The notes under the pieces are model-generated. The model was given only the letters and a program-made list of their open reading frames with translations, was not told the origin of the DNA and made no database searches. Of a DNA stretch of 64,000 nucleotides, positions 29,504-39,199 are shown one piece after another (position 1 is the first letter of the stretch; every line of letters starts with the position of its first letter). Source of the DNA: Methanobacterium alkalithermotolerans (GTDB taxonomy: Archaea; Methanobacteriota; Methanobacteria; Methanobacteriales; Methanobacteriaceae); the NCBI RefSeq assembly GCF_018141185.1, contig NZ_CP058560.1, forward strand, positions 1,656,001 to 1,720,000, in the 5' to 3' direction. The position numbers and the translations under genes are program-made.

Positions 29504-30385
29504 TCATCTTTTAAACAGATTAATTGTAAGTTTCATCAGGCATTGCCCCCCAATGGCCATATATACCATAGCATTTACTACTGCCTGGTATTTGTTTTTA
29601 TAATGTTTTTCATAGAATATATACATTGCTCTATAAAATTCATATATGAGTTTACTCTTTTGCTTTCGGCTGCCGCTACCTCCCTTATGGTGCAGTATTT
29701 CAGATTTTCCGTAGTAAACTACTTTCCAGCCCTTAGCCTTTATACGGTAACACCAGTCAATATCCTCCCCATACATGAAGAATTGTTCATCCAGAAAACC
29801 CACTTCTCTTATGGTTTCGGATCTAAGCATCATAAAGGCACCGCTCAGTGAATCAACTTCATAAGTACCCTTTTCATCCAGGTAACCCAGGTTGTACTGG
29901 TTAAATCGTTTACTATTGGGAAATAATAATGATAAATTGGTTATTCGGTAAAAAGAAACCAGCGGTGTGGGAAAACTTCTACGACAGGCCTTATCCAGGG
30001 AACCATCATCCCGTAACACCCTACATCCTAAAGCACCCACCTTGGGGTGGTTTTCCAGGTAGTGAAGGCATTGTGCCAGGCAACTGCCTTGTATTTCTGT
30101 ATCCGAGTTAAGTAAGAGCACGTACCTGGACTGGACTTCTTTTAAGGCTAAGTTATTGGCATAGGCAAAGCCCTTATTTTCCGGGCTGGGAATGATTTTT
30201 ATCAGTCCCTTATTTATTTCTTCAGAAAAATCTGCTTCTAATTTTTCTAAACTGCCATCACCGGAGGCATTATCCACCAGGTAGATTTTAAAGGTGAAGG
30301 GATGGTCTTTTTGTAGTACAGATTCCAGGGCCTTTCTGGTGAAGTGGTAGGTGCGGTAATTTACCATGATGATGGATAGGTCCAT
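29504..30385 (-). CDS. Glycosyltransferase family 2
   Basis: The 293-residue protein is a GT-A fold transferase: LSIIMVNYRTYHFTRKALESVL, YLVDNASGDGSLEKL, VLLLNSDTEI as the DxD site, and FLDEQFFMYGEDIDWCYRIKAKG with the ED(v/i)D acceptor motif of the rhamnosyltransferase-like group. It lies within the export operon and probably extends the repeat unit on the cytoplasmic face. The C-terminus has a weak amphipathic helix. Confidence 0.9.
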   Translation of the reverse strand: MDLSIIMVNYRTYHFTRKALESVLQKDHPFTFKIYLVDNASGDGSLEKLEADFSEEINKGLIKIIPSPENKGFAYANNLALKEVQSRYVLLLNSDTEIQGSCLAQCLHYLENHPKVGALGCRVLRDDGSLDKACRRSFPTPLVSFYRITNLSLLFPNSKRFNQYNLGYLDEKGTYEVDSLSGAFMMLRSETIREVGFLDEQFFMYGEDIDWCYRIKAKGWKVVYYGKSEILHHKGGSGSRKQKSKLIYEFYRAMYIFYEKHYKNKYQAVVNAMVYMAIGGQCLMKLTINLFKR

Positions 30386-30480
30386 GCTATCGCCTTTGTG
30401 AGCAGTTTTTTATAAGTGGAATTTTATCTTATCTTAATCAATTTAAGTATTATTAGGTAAGGGATGTTAAATATAATTAA

Positions 30481-31434
30481 TTAATAAAAAATGAATTTCA
30501 AAGTATTTTTTATAAGCAAATACTCAATTTTAAAGTAATTTATTAAATTCTCACTTTCATATTCAGTTTTTTTTATTTTGCTTAAATTAAATAGTCCTTC
30601 TTTTATACCACGGTGATAGGGTTTACCATGTCCTTTAATTATAAAGAAAATATATTTTATGAAAAACCCCAGGAGTAAGAAGGGTAAATTCAGGAGTAAC
30701 TGTAGCCCGGGCATATTTTTATAAAGTAGAAAAATATTATTCCGGGCAGCTAATTTTATTTTAAAGGCATTGTAACGGCTCCCGGTGGTGGCACTTCCCA
30801 CATGATAGGCCACAGCATGGGGGGTGTAAAAACATTTATAACCATTTATACGGGCCCGGTAACTGATATCCACATCTTCTAAGTAAGCAAAAAAGTTCTC
30901 ATCCAGGTAACCTATTTTTTCTAATATACTGCGCCGGTAGATAGCAGCAGCAGCACAGGCACTGAATATCTCCCTTTTAGAGTTATATTTATCAGGGGAC
31001 TTACCATAACCCACCCTTTTGGTCCAGCCCAGTAGAGTGTATTCATCTCCTGCATCATCCATCTTCTCCGGGTTAAGGTACTGGATTATCCTGGCTGAGA
31101 CCCCGAAGATATTTTTATCAGTCTGGATGCAGTTTAGAAGATGCTGTATACTGTCTTTTTCTAGATAAACATCATTATTTAAAAGCAATATGTATTCGGA
31201 TTTAGATGATCGGATGCCCTGGTTTACTGCTGCAGCATAACCTTTATTTAACTTATTTCCTATTAATCTGATATCTGGATGATTTTTTTTAATATAATCT
31301 ACACTGCCATCTGTAGAGGCATTATCTATGACCATGATTTCTGCGGGGGTGAAATCCTGTCTTTTAAGGGAGCTTATACATTTTGCAAGGGATTTTTTTC
31401 CATTAAAATGGGGGATGATGATGGTTATTGACAT
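30481..31434 (-). CDS. Glycosyltransferase family 2
   Basis: The 317-residue protein has the same GT2 layout as the next gene: ITIIIPHFNGKKSLAKCISSL, VIDNASTDGSVDYI, ILLLNNDVYL (DxD), and YLDENFFAYLEDVDISYRARING. A hydrophobic stretch near residues 240-265 may associate it with the membrane. It ends 95 bases before the preceding transferase gene and follows the ABC exporter genes, so it belongs to the same operon. Confidence 0.9.
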   Translation of the reverse strand: MSITIIIPHFNGKKSLAKCISSLKRQDFTPAEIMVIDNASTDGSVDYIKKNHPDIRLIGNKLNKGYAAAVNQGIRSSKSEYILLLNNDVYLEKDSIQHLLNCIQTDKNIFGVSARIIQYLNPEKMDDAGDEYTLLGWTKRVGYGKSPDKYNSKREIFSACAAAAIYRRSILEKIGYLDENFFAYLEDVDISYRARINGYKCFYTPHAVAYHVGSATTGSRYNAFKIKLAARNNIFLLYKNMPGLQLLLNLPFLLLGFFIKYIFFIIKGHGKPYHRGIKEGLFNLSKIKKTEYESENLINYFKIEYLLIKNTLKFIFY

Positions 31435-31450
31435 AATTACAGGTTTAATA

Positions 31451-32194
31451 TTAATTAGAAGTTACAGCTTTTTCATAGGCATCACAAACTTCATCCACCG
31501 GTCCTTGCTTGATTAATTTTCCATTATCCAACCATATGGCTTTATTACAAACCTGTTTTACCTGTCCAATAGAGTGGGATACAAATAAAACTGTGGTCTG
31601 GCCTCCTAAAAGGGAATTCATTCTTTCGGTGCTTTTTTTCTTAAACCTGGCATCACCCACCGATAAGACTTCATCCAGGATGAGTATGTCAGGTGTAACG
31701 GTGGTGGCGATGGCAAAACCCAGCCGGGCTTTCATTCCGGAGGAGTAATTTTTAACTGGCACATCTATGAAGTCTCCTATTTCAGAGAATTCTATTATTT
31801 CTTTGGTTTTATCGGCGAGTAATTTTTTAGGATAACCCAGGAGGGCTCCATTTAAGAAAATATTTTCCCGGCCAGTGTAATCCGGGGCAAATCCAGCTCC
31901 AAGAGCTAATAATGGAACTATACCTCCATTAAGTTTTATTTTACCTTCAGTGGGCTTCATTACTCCTGATATTATTTTTAAAAGGGTACTCTTACCAGCA
32001 CCATTTAATCCTATTATACCTACCTTATCTCCTTTTTCCACTTGAAATGAAATGTTTTTAAGGGCCCAGAATTGTTGAAATTTAAGCTGTCTTTTAAGAA
32101 ATTTGATAACGTATTCTTTCAGGTTGTCGGTTTTTTCCTGGGCTAAATTGAATTTCATGCCGACATTTTCCACGATTATAGCAGGTTTTGACAA
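31451..32194 (-). CDS. ABC polysaccharide exporter, ATP-binding subunit (Wzt/TagH-like)
   Basis: The ATPase carries Walker A GLNGAGKSTLLKII, the polysaccharide-exporter Q-loop region, signature NYSSGMKARLGFAIA, Walker B DILILDEVLSVGD, and the H-loop VLFVSHSIGQV. It lacks the C-terminal carbohydrate-binding domain of Wzt, so it resembles the short KpsT/TagH type. The start TTG at 32194 follows AAAGGTGAATAAC; the longer frame would start at the GTG inside that binding site. It works with the permease 11 bases upstream. Confidence 0.93.
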   Translation of the reverse strand: MSKPAIIVENVGMKFNLAQEKTDNLKEYVIKFLKRQLKFQQFWALKNISFQVEKGDKVGIIGLNGAGKSTLLKIISGVMKPTEGKIKLNGGIVPLLALGAGFAPDYTGRENIFLNGALLGYPKKLLADKTKEIIEFSEIGDFIDVPVKNYSSGMKARLGFAIATTVTPDILILDEVLSVGDARFKKKSTERMNSLLGGQTTVLFVSHSIGQVKQVCNKAIWLDNGKLIKQGPVDEVCDAYEKAVTSN

Positions 32195-32205
32195 GTTATT
32201 CACCT

Positions 32206-33000
32206 TTAGATATGTAATATGAATTTATTTTGATATTTGTAAAATACTATGAGTCCAATTACAAGGGCAACAATCCCGGAAACCATTGCAAATAACATTT
32301 GCATGGGATCATACAATCTTCCCTCTAAAAATACTACTCTACAAGTATTAATCACGGCAAAAATGGGGTTGTATGTTTGTATGAATCGGAAACTTTCCGG
32401 TACTATCTCCGGAGGATAGAATATGGGAGTAGCATACATCAATAATGTAAGAAAAACTCCATATAAGTACTCCAGATCCCTGAAAAATACATTTATGGTG
32501 GCTAATATAAGTCCCACTCCAATGGTGAAAAACAGCAATGCTATTATGGGCAAAACTGTGAAAACCATGTATATGGTAAAATCCACATTGGTTGCCAACA
32601 TCACTAAAAATAGCACCACTAAGGATAATATGAAAGTTATAAAGTTAGATGCAATACCTGACAAAGGATATATATATTTAGGGATGTAGATGGTTTTTAG
32701 GATACCTGCATTACTCATAATCGAACGCATAGCAGCATTGGAACCTCCAGCAAAAAAGGTAAAAATCAATCGACCAGTAAGTAAATAGACTGGATAATTA
32801 TCTATACCAAATCCTCTAAAGAGGGTGGAAAAAATTATGGTCAACACAATCATGGTAAGTAATGGCTCTAAAAAACTCCAAAATATTCCCAGTACTGATC
32901 TACGGTATTTGAGTTGCAAATCTCTTTTAATGAGCTGGTTTAGTAAAAATTTGTACTTTCTGAAGTTAGCAATAAATCGGTGCTCTGTTACTCCTTCCAT
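32206..33000 (-). CDS. ABC polysaccharide exporter, permease subunit (Wzm/TagG-like)
   Basis: The 264-residue permease has six hydrophobic segments, the ABC2 membrane fold, and the family opening LLNQLIKRDLQLKYRRSVLGIFWSFLEPLLTM, with a late MYATPIFYPPEIVPESFRF motif seen in O-antigen and teichoic acid exporters. With its ATPase it would move a lipid-linked glycan across the membrane. In a pseudomurein-walled methanogen the product would be a surface polysaccharide or glycan donor. Confidence 0.93.
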   Translation of the reverse strand: MEGVTEHRFIANFRKYKFLLNQLIKRDLQLKYRRSVLGIFWSFLEPLLTMIVLTIIFSTLFRGFGIDNYPVYLLTGRLIFTFFAGGSNAAMRSIMSNAGILKTIYIPKYIYPLSGIASNFITFILSLVVLFLVMLATNVDFTIYMVFTVLPIIALLFFTIGVGLILATINVFFRDLEYLYGVFLTLLMYATPIFYPPEIVPESFRFIQTYNPIFAVINTCRVVFLEGRLYDPMQMLFAMVSGIVALVIGLIVFYKYQNKFILHI

Positions 33001-33119
33001 GATATTTCCCCTTAAATGTGATTTAAAACTATTGATAATGCTTAGATTTAATACTTTATCTAAAAATAAGATTGACGGGTAAATAATATATGTTTTCTCT
33101 TTTTATTTATAAAAAAATT

Positions 33120-34451
33120 TTAGGTAGAACCATTGCCAATAGGATAATATTCAAAGCCTTTACTTTTTAAGTATTCTTTATGGTATTGATTTCTACCATC
33201 AAAAATTATTTTATTTTTAATTACTGCCCCAATATCATCAAAATCAGGGCTTCTGAATTCTTTCCATTCTGTAACCAGTATTATGGCGGATGCACCTTCA
33301 ACAGTTTGATATTTATTATCACAAAACTCAACATGAGGATTATTTTTAAAATAATATTTTTTTGCCACATCCATAGCTTGCGGGTCATAGGCCTTTATTT
33401 TAGCCCCTAATTTAATTAATTTATTTATAATAACTACTGATGGTGCTTCCCTCATATCATCAGTGCCTGGTTTAAAGGATAAACCCCACATGGCAAAACT
33501 ATGACCATAAAGGTCTTCTCCAAATCTTTCTTTTATTTTCTTTACCAGGTATAATTTTTGCTCATTATTTACTTTTTCAACTTGCTTTAGTATGTGGGAG
33601 TCATAATCATGGTCTTGAGCAGTTTTAATTAATGCTTTAACATCTTTAGGAAAGCAGCTTCCCCCATACCCACAACCAGGATAAAGAAACCGGTAACCAA
33701 TTCGACTATCGCTGCCTATACCCTCTCTGACTCTATTAATATCGGCACCTACCCTTTCACATATATTCGCCATTTCATTCATAAAGGATATCCTGGTGGC
33801 CAACATGGCATTAGAGGCATATTTGGTCATTTCTGCACTGTAAACATCCATGATGATGAATCTTTCATGGTTTATGGTGAAGGGGAAGTATAATTCCTTA
33901 AGGGTATTGATTACTTCCGGGTTATCTGAACCAATTATCACTCTGTCTGGACGCATAAAGTCTCCCACAGCTGAACCTTCTTTTAAAAATTCAGGATTGG
34001 ATACCACATCTACCTTGTACTCCGCACCCCTTTTTTTTAGTTCTTGCTTTATAGTTTTTTTGACTTTATCAGCGGTTCCTACCGGTACCGTGGATTTATT
34101 TACCACTATAAGATCATGGGACATTACCTGACCGATTTCGGTGGCCACATCCAGGACATGTTTTAGATCTGCGCTACCGTCTTCATCCATAGGGGTGCCC
34201 ACGGCTATAAAACATATATTGGAATTTTTTATGCCTTCTTTTAATTTATTGGTAAATTTTAGATCGCTTTTTTTATAATTTCTTTTGACTAGATCTTCTA
34301 AACCAGGTTCATATAATGGGATTAATCCTTTTTTCAACTTTTCAAGTTTTCCATTATCTATATCCACACAAAATACTTTGTTTCCCATTTCGGAAAAACA
34401 TGCGCCTGTGACTAATCCCACATATCCTGTTCCAATAACTGTAATATTCAT
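33120..34451 (-). CDS. ugd: UDP-glucose/UDP-sugar 6-dehydrogenase
   Basis: The 443-residue protein oxidises a UDP-sugar to the uronic acid with two NAD+. It has the N-terminal Rossmann motif GTGYVGLVTGACFSEMG, the substrate-contact FLKEGSA, and the catalytic cysteine in GCGYGGSCFPKDV, followed by the C-terminal UDP-binding domain. The start follows ATGGTGATAAT. It begins the minus-strand glycan operon. A decayed copy of its first 75 bases occurs about 9 kb away at 43549 on the other strand. Confidence 0.93.
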   Translation of the reverse strand: MNITVIGTGYVGLVTGACFSEMGNKVFCVDIDNGKLEKLKKGLIPLYEPGLEDLVKRNYKKSDLKFTNKLKEGIKNSNICFIAVGTPMDEDGSADLKHVLDVATEIGQVMSHDLIVVNKSTVPVGTADKVKKTIKQELKKRGAEYKVDVVSNPEFLKEGSAVGDFMRPDRVIIGSDNPEVINTLKELYFPFTINHERFIIMDVYSAEMTKYASNAMLATRISFMNEMANICERVGADINRVREGIGSDSRIGYRFLYPGCGYGGSCFPKDVKALIKTAQDHDYDSHILKQVEKVNNEQKLYLVKKIKERFGEDLYGHSFAMWGLSFKPGTDDMREAPSVVIINKLIKLGAKIKAYDPQAMDVAKKYYFKNNPHVEFCDNKYQTVEGASAIILVTEWKEFRSPDFDDIGAVIKNKIIFDGRNQYHKEYLKSKGFEYYPIGNGST

Positions 34452-35274
34452 ATTATCACCATAAGAATTATCCTTTTACTTTAATTTGAATGTATAATAC
34501 TATAATGCTTCTATCATGAAAAATTTTAAGTTCACTTTTAAATTAGTTTTATTGTATTATCATAAATAAAATTTTAACATTGATCGTTAGAAAACTATTT
34601 TCTGGATGATCTGTTTAATGTAAAATATGAATAAAATTTAAATTTCTATAAATTTTTAAGAAATCAAATATAATTAATTACTTATTCTTTTTATAAATTT
34701 CGCAGTAAGAGTGCCAGGCCTTTTTTCTGCATTAACTGATATAGAAATATTCTTTAAGCTTTGAACTCCCTCTTCATTTTTCGAAATGATTCTCATCTAT
34801 AACATAGGAGATTAATTTTTTATAACATATGAAAAACTATAGTTTCTTTATAATAGATATGTAACCTTTGATGGTTACAATGAATTTTAATGTCCTTTTT
34901 TTGTATTTAATAAAATTTACAGTGGATAAAATTTCAAAATTAGGGTTTAATGGGATTTTTAATCCTGCGAAATTTGAATTAATTTAGTGCATTTTTAATA
35001 TTATTCTTTTAGTGATTGGAAGTTTTATCAGCTACAATGAATTTTTCTATAGCTTTAACTATTAAGAACCATTTATTAATCTATTCTTTATATACAATTC
35101 AGTAAATCTTCGATTAAAGGAATGAACAACCGCATATCACCAGTCGAGTAGATCAATCATAGGCAACATTTTTATTTTTAGTCATACAATCAGAATAAGC
35201 AATATAAGGAGTTTTAGAGGTAATTACACCATTATTAATACTTTGGGCCACCAAAGAGTGAACGAATCTCCTAG
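34452..35274. other. AT-rich non-coding border of the island
   Basis: About 820 bases without a credible gene mark the left border of the AT-rich island. They hold the ugd promoter region, a small inverted repeat TGTAACC...GGTTACA (34860-34879), and near 35100 a stretch resembling the 5' part of the transposase relic at about 37970. The rest looks like eroded sequence. Confidence 0.45.
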
Positions 35275-35656
35275 ACCTGAAGGCCAAACCAGAGGCAATA
35301 AAGATAGCGAATGGAGCAAAAAACATTAAACTTTCCTTAAGGCCATAAACTGCACAACATAATTGATATGGATTATGATTTGATACTAGACTTGAAACTA
35401 CAACTGCTGAGATTCATGACAGCCAAATTTACATCACTGAACCAGGTGAGTAGTTTATCGAGAACGAGGATACTTCGGAGCAGCCTGCAGCGGCTATATC
35501 GTCACAATGAAACACGCATTGCATTACTATCCGTTATGAATTCGCGGTAAAATGCGCAAAAGACGAATAGCTCGTAAAATATCAGCCTTTGAAAGGCCTT
35601 ACGCTGTGATTAAAAACATATTCAAGTACGGCCACCAGTTAGTAACCATATTCTGA
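35275..35656 (+). pseudogene. Decayed DDE transposase (IS5/IS4-like), C-terminal part
   Basis: Joining three reading frames gives a recognisable transposase tail. KLHNIIDMDYDLI comes from 35347, ETTTAEIHDSQIYITEPGE from 35394, then GYFGAACSGYIVTMKHALHYYPL from 35468. After an in-frame TGA, the same frame continues with RKRRIARKISAFERPYAVIKNIF and ends at 35656. The order (KLH..ID, TTTAE.HDS, RGYFG, ERP.AVIK) is that of IS5/IS4-type DDE enzymes. Two frameshifts and an internal stop make it inactive. No terminal repeats could be defined by eye. Confidence 0.8.
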
Positions 35657-35931
35657 ACTCCACCAAAAACCTGTTTTCATGCTTCTGTTAAACTTATTAC
35701 AACTCAAACCCTCCAAAAAAAATTATCAAGCCTAGCGAATGTTAACACAAAAAAACAGGAAAAATAAGAAAAAAAGATAAATATGCTCCCTAAAAAGATA
35801 AAATCAAACTAAAAACTTTCAAAAACCTAAATAAACTTATCATAAAAATGAGGGTAAAAATATATTAGAATTTTTGAAAAAGAAAAAGAAATAGTTTATT
35901 CATAAATACTCATAATATAGAATCTTGTTAA
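35657..35931. other. Non-coding remnant downstream of the transposase relic
   Basis: Very AT-rich sequence with A-runs and no credible gene separates the transposase relic from the stop of the convergent FkbM gene. Confidence 0.3.
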
Positions 35932-37566
35932 TTAAGGATATTTAGCAATTGGAAGTGCTTTAAAATACTCCTCTTTTACATAACAAAAACCGTGGATACC
36001 TGTATTAAACTTTTTACTAATATTTCTAAATCCAACTAGTTTTTCGTCCAAATCTTCACCTAAATGGTTTTCACCCATAATTACATCAAACTTGTTCAAT
36101 AAATCATTACTTATTAGATTATCAAGAATTTTATGTTCTGAGCCTTCAGTGTCAATTTTTAAGACTATGTTCGAGTTGATGTTATCCTTTTTAATGATAT
36201 CTGATATAATTCCACTAGCCTCTTTAATCCTTGCTTTTTTAATTTCCATAGGTTCTTTACGTCTTAACCAATCCGATTGAACATTAGTAAACTCTAATTC
36301 AGTGGTTGTGATTCCATCGAAACCTGAAAGACAGTAAATGTCGATATCACCATCTTCATCAGAAAGTCCATATTTATATGTTTTGATTTTCTGAGCTAAG
36401 TTTGGGTTAAGATCAAGGTTCTCTAAAGCAAAATTGTAAGTTTCTTCATTTATTTCAAAACCGTATACGGCTCTACATGAATCGTAATTAGCGAATTTCA
36501 GTGCAGCATATCCTCTATTCATCCCTATATCAAAAACAACAAATTCGTTAAACTGATATAATTGTGGTACTGAATATCCATCCCTACCATAAATTTCACT
36601 AATAGTATAAAAACGATTATTTGTCACAAGTTTAATACCATCTTCATTTTCTAGATATATTCTATTTTCCGATGGGGAATGAGATAAAAGTTTGATGTTA
36701 TTAAAAAAGCACATTTGAAAGAATTGATCGGTGTTCATCATTTCATATGAATTTTCATCACCATTAAAGAAATATCCCTTGCAAATATCATAATTTTGAT
36801 TGAAGGTTTCAATAGCTCTTTTCAAATTTTCCTTTATGGAAATATAAGAATCAATACAGGCATTTGTTTTTTCTTGGTTTTCTTTGTATATCTCCAAGAA
36901 TCCGTTTAGGAAAGTTTCTGTTTTTTCTTGGTTGTGATCGTATTTTTCTATGAAGTTCTTTGTTTTTTTTTGGTTTTCTTTGTATATCTCCAAGAATCCG
37001 TTTAGGAAAGTTTCTGTTTTTTCTTGGTTGTGATCGTATTTTTCTATGAAGTTGTTTGTTTTTTTTTGGTTTTCTTTGTATATCTCCAAGAATCCGTTTA
37101 GGAAAGTTTCTGTTTTTTCTTGGTTGTGATCGTATTTTTCTATGAATTGTTTGTTTTGTGTTTGATTTTTTTGGTAGTTATCTAAGAATTTGTTTGTTTT
37201 TTCTTGGTTTTCTTCGTGTTGGTTTAATAATCCGTTTAGTAGTGTTTCTGTTTTTTCTTGGTTTTCTTCGTGTTGGTTTAATAATCCGTTTAGTAGTGTT
37301 TCTGTTTTTTCTTGGTTGTGATCGTATTTTTCTATGAATTGTTTGTTTTGTGTTTGATTTTTTTGGTAGTTATCTAAGAATTTGTTTGTTTTTTCTTGGT
37401 TTTCTTCGTGTTGGTTTAATAATCCGTTTAGTAGTGTTTCTGTTTTTTCTTGGTTTTCTTCGTAAGAATTTAAAAAAGAATCTATTCTTTTATAATTTCC
37501 AAGGTATACATTAAATGTTCTATTTGCTTTTTTAATAAAATTTAAAGGATTCTTAAAAGATACCAT
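35932..37566 (-). CDS. FkbM family methyltransferase with long N-terminal repeat coiled coil
   Basis: The 544-residue protein has two parts. Residues about 38-238 are 13 units that each begin with Asn-Gln (usually NQEKT or NQKKT) at spacings of 18 or 14 residues, predicting a long helical coiled coil. Residues about 265-540 form a SAM-dependent FkbM methyltransferase with VVFDIGMNRGYAALKFA, VYGFEINEETY, and VLKIDTEGSEHKIL. FkbM enzymes usually methylate hydroxyls of sugars or polyketides. The coil may set spacing or oligomerisation on a glycan-synthesis complex (inference). A GAGGGA site precedes the ATG. A paralog without the long array lies at 44026. Confidence 0.88.
   Translation of the reverse strand: MVSFKNPLNFIKKANRTFNVYLGNYKRIDSFLNSYEENQEKTETLLNGLLNQHEENQEKTNKFLDNYQKNQTQNKQFIEKYDHNQEKTETLLNGLLNQHEENQEKTETLLNGLLNQHEENQEKTNKFLDNYQKNQTQNKQFIEKYDHNQEKTETFLNGFLEIYKENQKKTNNFIEKYDHNQEKTETFLNGFLEIYKENQKKTKNFIEKYDHNQEKTETFLNGFLEIYKENQEKTNACIDSYISIKENLKRAIETFNQNYDICKGYFFNGDENSYEMMNTDQFFQMCFFNNIKLLSHSPSENRIYLENEDGIKLVTNNRFYTISEIYGRDGYSVPQLYQFNEFVVFDIGMNRGYAALKFANYDSCRAVYGFEINEETYNFALENLDLNPNLAQKIKTYKYGLSDEDGDIDIYCLSGFDGITTTELEFTNVQSDWLRRKEPMEIKKARIKEASGIISDIIKKDNINSNIVLKIDTEGSEHKILDNLISNDLLNKFDVIMGENHLGEDLDEKLVGFRNISKKFNTGIHGFCYVKEEYFKALPIAKYP
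36853..37455 (-). repeat. In-gene tandem repeats encoding 18/14-residue coil units
   Basis: Thirteen units beginning with Asn-Gln start at residues 38, 56, 70, 84, 102, 120, 134, 148, 166, 180, 198, 212 and 230. Higher-order blocks of several units are repeated with nearly identical DNA, for example the block encoding NQEKTETLLNGLLNQHEE three times. Such DNA can expand or contract by recombination. Confidence 0.9.
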
Positions 37567-37930
37567 GTTTTTTCCCTCATGATATATGTTTTATTAATTA
37601 GTATTTGTAGATATTGATGGAGTTACTTATAATTTTAGAAACTGTCAATACTTAGTGGTTTTTTGAAATTTATTTTTTTTAAAAATAATATTTTTTCATT
37701 CGGTTTTAACTGATTAATTTGTAAAATAGAAATATAAAACCTTTTCTAACGATTTAAACAAACTATTAGTATTATTAGCCCAAAATACACTTGTTTTAGT
37801 TGATAATTTTTGATCGGGGTTTTGAATTTCCTATTTTTGTTAAGGTTATCAAAGTATGGGGAAAATCATTTAAAATCGGTCAAAAGAGGTATCGATGTAT
37901 TTAAATCATTGGATGCCTAGTATAAAAAAT
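37567..37930. other. AT-rich spacer upstream of the repeat FkbM gene
   Basis: This spacer contains the promoter region for the minus-strand FkbM gene and no credible gene. Its right end grades into the second transposase relic. Confidence 0.3.
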
Positions 37931-38952
37931 GCTTTTGAATTGGGATGTTTGTTCCTTTTGTCTGGAGTGTTTCAGTAAATCTGCGATAAAAATAGAGTTA
38001 AACAACGAGGCTTTATTTTTATCATGAAGGAGTCGTTATCATGGAAATTCAAATGTATAAGTGCAAAAATATGGTCAAAAGTTTAATACAGATATTTTAG
38101 ATGTTTTAAAATCATAAAAGTAACTTTAAATACGAATTCTAGAGAATACATTGAATTATTGGGTTTATTCTTCGGATAAATCCGTAAATTGCCCATAAAT
38201 TTTAAAAAGGACACATGAATCAGTATTTCAAGATAAATAATTGAAAACTGGATTCGGTTATGAAATCCTGAAAAAGAAACAAAGAATAGTTTTCTGGATA
38301 TTAAATCTTTGATGTGGAGTATATTAAACTTAACAGTGTTTGCAATCACTGGTTCACTTTATTCGGAAGTGAACAGAGTATTATCATCAGAATATTACCG
38401 TAGCTGATAAAATATACTCTGCTTAAGAGAATTATACGAATAAAAAAGTTTTTAGAGGAACATACAAGGAATAATATCAAAGTAAGTAAAGAGTGATTTA
38501 AACGATAAATACAAACTTATCTTTAAAGAATTGGGTAAACATTTGGAGCTTATTTTATTTATTTTTAAAATTAACAATAAAATTTAAATCCATTTGATAT
38601 AATGAACTATTTGATGATTCTTGGTAAATACGGCGGAAAACTAGAATTATCAAGTTTATTTAGCATAGAATCATTTAAAGCTAAAAATATGATAAATATT
38701 AAACTAAATAAAATTATTAAAGGTTTTCAGTTAATTATCATGGATTCATTAATGCCCTTTCAAAACATCAAAACATACTTTTCGTATCTTTTAGATTTAA
38801 ATAACAAACGAACTTCAAATAAATTTGAAAAGAAATTCCCAAAAATCATTAGATATACTGAAATTAAAAAAACGTGCAATGTCACGAATAAACATCAGAA
38901 CGAAATTAAACCAGAAATGTTTTTTAACGTTCAACCCAAAGTTTTTACATAG
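37931..38952 (+). pseudogene. Probable decayed zinc-ribbon transposase
   Basis: Reading across frames, a first Cys pair (CSFC near 37950) is followed by SVNLR-like sequence. Next come EIQMYKCKN (38045-38070) as a damaged second Cys pair, REYIELLGLFFG and IRKLPINFKKDT, then SEVNRVLSSEYY, and finally an open stretch (38602-38952) with NKRTSNKFEKKFPKIIR. This order resembles transposases with an N-terminal zinc ribbon and a TNNKIE-type C-terminal motif. There are many stops and frameshifts. I cannot name the IS family, and some of the assignments are weak. Confidence 0.45.
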
Positions 38953-39199
38953 CCAAATTTTTCATAGAAAATGTTTCAGATGAAATATGGTTTGGGGCAA
39001 TGTTGTTTTAAATAATAAAAAACAAGATTGGCTAATATATACTTACCTATGTTAATTAATATTAAAGAAATGATATCCTACATGAAAAAACATTAGGGTA
39101 TTCCAATTCAAAGGAGGAAACGATGTTCAAGTGAACATGTTTTTAAAACATTACCATGAATATTGGATATCCTTAAAAATAGAAAAATAGGTGGTTTCA

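Noticed and set aside
35368..35550. Open frame of 60 residues as a gene
   Set aside because: Only its first residues belong to the transposase frame; the rest is out of frame within the relic.
36853..37455. CRISPR-like repeat array
   Set aside because: The repeats are coding, have no unique spacers of constant length and lie within one long open frame.
38602..38952. Open frame of 116 residues as an independent gene
   Set aside because: It has no ribosome binding site, lies in a decayed region and fits better as the tail of a transposase relic.
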